From: Trinickia terrae
GTDB taxonomy: Bacteria; Pseudomonadota; Gammaproteobacteria; Burkholderiales; Burkholderiaceae
Assembly (NCBI RefSeq): GCF_005144415.1
Contig: NZ_SWJE01000007.1
Span: 1 to 64,000 of the forward strand
Length of the DNA stretch: 64,000 nucleotides
Reading direction: 5' to 3'
This document shows positions 61,591-64,000 of this stretch, piece after piece. The stretch's first letter is position 1, and the number at the start of each line of letters is the position of its first letter. Below the pieces are notes generated by a model that was not told the DNA's origin, did no database searches, and saw nothing but the letters and a program-made list of their open reading frames with translations. A program made the translations under genes and the position numbers.

Positions 61591-62633
61591 TCGCCGTCGG
61601 CGGATTCGGATGATGGCGGCGCGTGCGGGTTCTCTGGCGTTTGCTGTGCTTGTTGCGGCTGCTGCTCTTGCCGAGCATGCTGCTGCGCTGCTTGCGGCAT
61701 CGCAGCAGCATGCGGCGCCTCACGCTCGCGCCGCCGATGACACAGCACCGCCTCGGCAACACGCTCCACATGCGCAACCGTCACCGCGTCGCTTTGTTCG
61801 AGCGCCGCAAGCGCGCGCGCCGCGCGCAGCATCACGAGGTCGGCGCGCACGCCATCGACGGCCGCCGCGATGCACAGCTCGCTCACGCGCGCATGCACCG
61901 CATCGTCGAACGCCAGCAGCGGCAGCGCCTCCCGCGCCGCACGAATACGCTCGGCGCATCCCGCCTGCCGCGCCGCATATTGCGCACGAAACGCCGACGG
62001 AGCGGCATCGAACGCAAGGCGCGTCTTGACGATCCGCTGCCGCATGTCCGGATCGAAGCAGTTCTGCAATTCGACAGCGAGACCGAAGCGGTCGGTCAGT
62101 TGCGGACGCAGCTCGCCCTCTTCGGGATTCATCGTGCCGATCAGCACGAAACGCGCTTCGTGGCTATGCGAGACACCATCGCGCTCGACCGTGTTCACGC
62201 CGCTCGCCGCCGCATCGAGCAGCACGTCCGCGAGCGCATCGGCAAGCAGGTTGATTTCGTCGACATAGAGCACGCCGCGATGCGCATGCGCGAGGAGCCC
62301 CGGCGAGAACTTCACCGAGCCGTCGCGCAGCGCCGCTCCGATATCGAGCGTGCCGATCAGCCGGTCCTCGCTCGCGCCGAGCGGCAGCGTCACGAAGCGC
62401 CCGTCGGGCAGCAGATCGGCGAGCGCGCGCGCCGCCGTCGATTTCGCCGTGCCGCGCGGCCCGCTCACGAGCACGCCGCCGATCCCCGGATCGACCGCCG
62501 CGATCAGCAGCGCCTGCTGCAACGGCTCCTGGGCGACGAGCGCGGTGAACGGCATCGTTTGCGGCAACGCCGCCGTGACAGCCTTGTCCTCGCGCCCACC
62601 GCCGACTTCGTGCAAACCTTTCGATGTATTCAT
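61503..62633 (-). CDS. ChlI-like AAA+ ATPase subunit of cobaltochelatase
   Basis: 376-aa AAA+ protein. Walker A is GVLVSGPRGTAKSTAARALA, Walker B HRGVLYVDEINLLADALADV. Sensor 1 region is RFVLIGTMNPEEGELRPQLT with the conserved DRFGLAVELQ following, as in magnesium chelatase I subunits. It ends in a Gln/Pro/His-rich tail. In genomes with CobN but no CobS/CobT, a ChlI-ChlD-like pair provides the ATPase for cobalt insertion into hydrogenobyrinate diamide. The ATG at 62633 overlaps the cobN stop (ATGA), which fixes the start. Confidence 0.88.
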   Translation of the reverse strand: MNTSKGLHEVGGGREDKAVTAALPQTMPFTALVAQEPLQQALLIAAVDPGIGGVLVSGPRGTAKSTAARALADLLPDGRFVTLPLGASEDRLIGTLDIGAALRDGSVKFSPGLLAHAHRGVLYVDEINLLADALADVLLDAAASGVNTVERDGVSHSHEARFVLIGTMNPEEGELRPQLTDRFGLAVELQNCFDPDMRQRIVKTRLAFDAAPSAFRAQYAARQAGCAERIRAAREALPLLAFDDAVHARVSELCIAAAVDGVRADLVMLRAARALAALEQSDAVTVAHVERVAEAVLCHRRREREAPHAAAMPQAAQQHARQEQQPQQAQQTPENPHAPPSSESADGDWGYLPPEPAGIAKVKGVVPLAAHSPKKR

Positions 62634-64000
62634 TGCCGTGATCCTTCGATGTGCTGCTCGCTCGCGAGCAGATGCTGCTCGACCTGCTCGCGATACGCGC
62701 CCGGCTCCTGCCACAGCCCGCGCTGCATCGCCTCGAGCAAGCGCTCGCAGATCCCATGCAGCGCATGCGGATTGTGCCGCTCGAGAAATGCGCGCGTATC
62801 GCCGTCGTTCAGATAGGCATCGGTGACGAGCGCGTATTGATGGTCGGCGATCACGCGCGCGGTCGCGTCGTAGCCGTACAGGTAATCGACCGTCGCCGCA
62901 ATTTCCGCCGCGCCCTTGTAGCCGTGGCGCTTCACGCCGTCGATCCATTTCGGATTGACGACGCGCGAGCGGATCACGCGCGCGATCTCTTCCTTGAGCG
63001 TGCGGACGCGCGGCGCGGCTGGGTTGGCGTGATCGGCATGATAGACATGCGGCTGGCTGCCCGCGAGATGCCGCACGGCCGCCACCATCCCGCCCTGGAA
63101 CTGGTAGTAGTCGTTCGAATCGAGCACGTCGTGCTCGCGGTTGTCCTGGTTCTGCAGGACGACATCGAGCGTGGCAAGCCGCGCGCCAAACGCCTGGCGC
63201 GCCTCCACGCCGGCGCTGTGCTGCGCGTAGGCGTAGCCGCCCCATGCCTGATAGGCGTCGGAAAGATCTGCGTCGGTCTGCCACTGCTTCGTATCGATCA
63301 GCTCCTGCAAACCTGCACCGTAAGCGCCGGGCCGCGCGCTGAAGACGCGCCAGCCCGCCCGCCGCCGCGCCTCGCCCGCTTCGATGCCGCGCGCGATCAG
63401 CGCATCGCGCTCGCGCAGCACGCGCGCGCGGATCGGGTTCAGGTGCTCGGGCTCGTCGAGCTCGGCCACGGCCTGCACGGCCGCGTCGAACAGGTGCATG
63501 ACGTTCGTGAACGCATCGCGGAAGAAGCCGGAGACGCGCAGCGTCACGTCGATGCGGGGCCGGTCGAAGGCTTCGATCGGCATGATCTCGAAGTCGGTGA
63601 CGCGGTGGCTGCCGGGAGCCCACTTCGGCCGCACGCCGATCAGCGCCATCGCCTGCGCGACGTCGTCGCCGCCCGTGCGCATCGTCGCCGTGCCCCATAC
63701 CGAGAGCCCCACGGCGCGCGGATAGTCGCCGTGATCCTGCAGATGGCGCTCGATCAGCTGCTGCGCCGATTTCAGTCCGAGCGCCCAGGCCGCTTGCGTC
63801 GGCACGGCGCGCGTGTCGACCGAGTAGAAGTTGCGGCCGGTCGGCAGCACGTCGGGGCGTCCGCGCGACGGCGATCCGCTCGGCCCCGGCGGCACGAAGC
63901 GTCCTTCGAGTCCGCGTTTCAGGTGGCGCATCTCTTCGCCGCCGCAGGCGTCGAGCCGCGGCAGCAGATCGTTGCGCACGCGCTCGAGCACGCGCTCGGT
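62630..64000 (-). CDS. cobN: Cobaltochelatase large subunit CobN (N-terminal part outside window)
   Basis: At least 456 residues of the C-terminal end are visible. Conserved blocks: PTGRNFYSVDTRAVPTQAAW, YPRAVGLSVWGTATMRTGGD, EIMPIEAFDRPRIDVTLRVS, the GAYGAGLQELIDTKQW block, DVVLQNQDNREHDVLDSNDY, and the VVNPKWIDGVKRHGYKGAAE block near the end. These are unmistakable for CobN/BchH-type chelatases, and CobN by context. The reading frame remains open to the window edge. It inserts cobalt into hydrogenobyrinic acid a,c-diamide together with the two downstream subunits. Confidence 0.94.
   Translation of the reverse strand, partial: TERVLERVRNDLLPRLDACGGEEMRHLKRGLEGRFVPPGPSGSPSRGRPDVLPTGRNFYSVDTRAVPTQAAWALGLKSAQQLIERHLQDHGDYPRAVGLSVWGTATMRTGGDDVAQAMALIGVRPKWAPGSHRVTDFEIMPIEAFDRPRIDVTLRVSGFFRDAFTNVMHLFDAAVQAVAELDEPEHLNPIRARVLRERDALIARGIEAGEARRRAGWRVFSARPGAYGAGLQELIDTKQWQTDADLSDAYQAWGGYAYAQHSAGVEARQAFGARLATLDVVLQNQDNREHDVLDSNDYYQFQGGMVAAVRHLAGSQPHVYHADHANPAAPRVRTLKEEIARVIRSRVVNPKWIDGVKRHGYKGAAEIAATVDYLYGYDATARVIADHQYALVTDAYLNDGDTRAFLERHNPHALHGICERLLEAMQRGLWQEPGAYREQVEQHLLASEQHIEGSRQ

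Noticed and set aside
1-64000. CRISPR arrays, tRNA/rRNA genes, insertion sequences or prophage genes
   Set aside because: No regularly spaced repeats, cloverleaf-like segments, transposase or phage structural motifs were found in the translated frames or by eye; the 51-nt repeat pair is the only sign of past insertion.

Overview
The window is high-GC DNA whose gene content points to a beta-proteobacterium of the Burkholderiaceae (Burkholderia, Paraburkholderia, Caballeronia or Trinickia). The signs are a 3-hydroxybutyrate dehydrogenase next to a DUF3734-type patatin, a Burkholderia-type trimeric porin, a cobalamin pathway that combines CobG with CbiD and CbiG, and a cobaltochelatase built from CobN plus ChlI-like and vWA partners. 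I see no rRNA, tRNA, CRISPR array, transposase or integrase.

Layout. 1-2.6 kb: 3' part of hbdH, a patatin lipase, a pair of long hairpin repeats and a small membrane protein. 2.6-11.3 kb: corrin-ring genes in two divergent operons, cobL-cbiD-cobK-cobM (minus) and cobG-cobH-cobI-cbiG/cobJ (plus). The plus operon sits behind a cobalamin riboswitch. 11.4-12.9 kb: a BON-domain protein and an orphan ParA. 13.1-18.5 kb: an orphan type VI secretion (T6SS) vgrG island with a DUF4123 adaptor, a DUF3304 candidate immunity protein and a DUF2235/Tle1-like lipase effector. A HigA-like regulator without HigB follows. 18.9-35.4 kb: a complete indole-3-acetic acid (auxin) degradation locus (iacA-I). It has its own FixL/FixJ-like two-component pair, a LysR regulator, a chemoreceptor, an MFS transporter and a porin, plus an extra fused tautomerase that does not fit the usual iac set. 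35.4-41.3 kb: ordinary accessory genes (ECF sigma operon, LysE exporter, peroxiredoxin, LysR, Rap1a/Tai-like protein, PilZ protein). 41.2-45.1 kb: a block of histidine kinase, degenerate-receiver regulator, canonical OmpR regulator and MipA. It is bracketed by a 51-nt duplication of the 3' end of the PilZ gene, so it looks inserted. 45.1-60.8 kb: a hybrid NRPS-PKS biosynthetic gene cluster: LysR regulator, A(Gly)-PCP-KS-AT-ACP-C*, TubC-C-A-PCP-TE, an HpaB-family flavin monooxygenase, a KduI-like cupin isomerase and a DHA2-type exporter. 60.8-64 kb: vWA, ChlI-like and CobN cobaltochelatase genes (minus), running off the end.

How it fits together. The two cobalamin segments belong to one pathway but are about 49 kb apart, with plant-associated and competition functions between them (auxin catabolism, T6SS effector, secondary metabolite). 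The strongest candidate for an undescribed system is the 46.4-60.8 kb cluster. Its first adenylation domain reads out as glycine-specific, its AT reads as malonyl-specific, its terminal condensation domain has lost the catalytic histidine, and it includes a sugar-acid isomerase homologue (KduI) that keeps all four metal ligands. All functional calls come from reading motifs in the translated sequence. No database search was possible.
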